Source of the DNA: CAZTHL01 sp964613585
Lineage (GTDB): Bacteria > Pseudomonadota > Alphaproteobacteria > DSM-16000 > Inquilinaceae
Assembly (NCBI GenBank): GCA_964613585.1
Contig: CAZTHL010000089.1
Coordinates: 1 to 15,026, forward strand
Direction of reading: 5' to 3'
DNA: 15,026 nt
Program-made: the position numbers and the translations under genes
Shown: positions 14,991 through 15,026 of the stretch, piece after piece
Numbering within the stretch: position 1 is the stretch's first letter
How the letters are laid out: every line of letters begins with the position of its first letter
Notes under the pieces: model-generated
Seen by the model: the letters and a program-made list of their open reading frames with translations, nothing else
Database searches by the model: none
What the model was told of the DNA's origin: nothing

Positions 14991-15026
14991 GTGAGGCAAA
15001 ACTGTGACCAGCGATGGCCACAATTG

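Overview
This window looks like chromosomal DNA of a GC-rich Gram-negative bacterium, most likely an alphaproteobacterium. That placement is inferred from about 65-75% GC in most genes and from the gene families (quinone oxidoreductase, Wzx-type flippase, RTX/VCBS-like giant protein). No marker gene fixes the taxon. A run of exactly 100 N (11926-12025) shows that the sequence is a scaffold with an unresolved gap.

Layout. (1) 1-1178, plus strand: a complete tRNA-Gln(UUG) and a zinc-free NAD(P)H:quinone oxidoreductase. These look like ordinary flanking genes. (2) 1554-4781, plus strand: a PST/Wzx-type polysaccharide flippase, then a polytopic GT39/ArnT-like glycosyltransferase, 72 bp apart and probably one operon. 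(3) 4782-4994: a convergent junction holding a very long, almost perfect inverted repeat (24 bp stem), probably a bidirectional transcription stop. (4) 4995-7901, minus strand, read right to left: a PAPS-dependent sulfotransferase, a second and unlike sulfotransferase, and a SAM-dependent methyltransferase. (5) 7902-8131: three successive stem-loops separating the sulfotransferases from the next gene upstream. (6) 8132-14818, minus strand: one giant gene for a modular secreted protein of at least 2228 residues.

The giant protein reads, N to C: hydrophobic export segment; DUF5060-like beta domain; DUF4038/apiosidase-like (beta/alpha) barrel with two candidate catalytic Glu; a barrel-associated beta domain (PF12904-like); cadherin-like Ig repeats alternating with two CBM6/35-like modules on Gly/Asp linkers; a further Ig-like domain; a large region that resembles a RIFT-barrel plus alpha/alpha-toroid polysaccharide lyase; RTX calcium-binding nonapeptides; and a C-terminal tail of type I secretion character. 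It may be a two-enzyme polysaccharide depolymerase.

Taken together (inference), the window is a surface-polysaccharide locus. The flippase and glycosyltransferase build or move lipid-linked glycans, the methyltransferase and two sulfotransferases could decorate them, and the giant protein could bind or trim an extracellular polysaccharide. The most interesting signals are the chimeric build of the giant gene (a roughly 40-50% GC catalytic-barrel segment inside a 65-77% GC gene), its DNA-identical repeats around the assembly gap, its apparent combination of N-terminal and RTX-type export features, and the large palindromes between genes.
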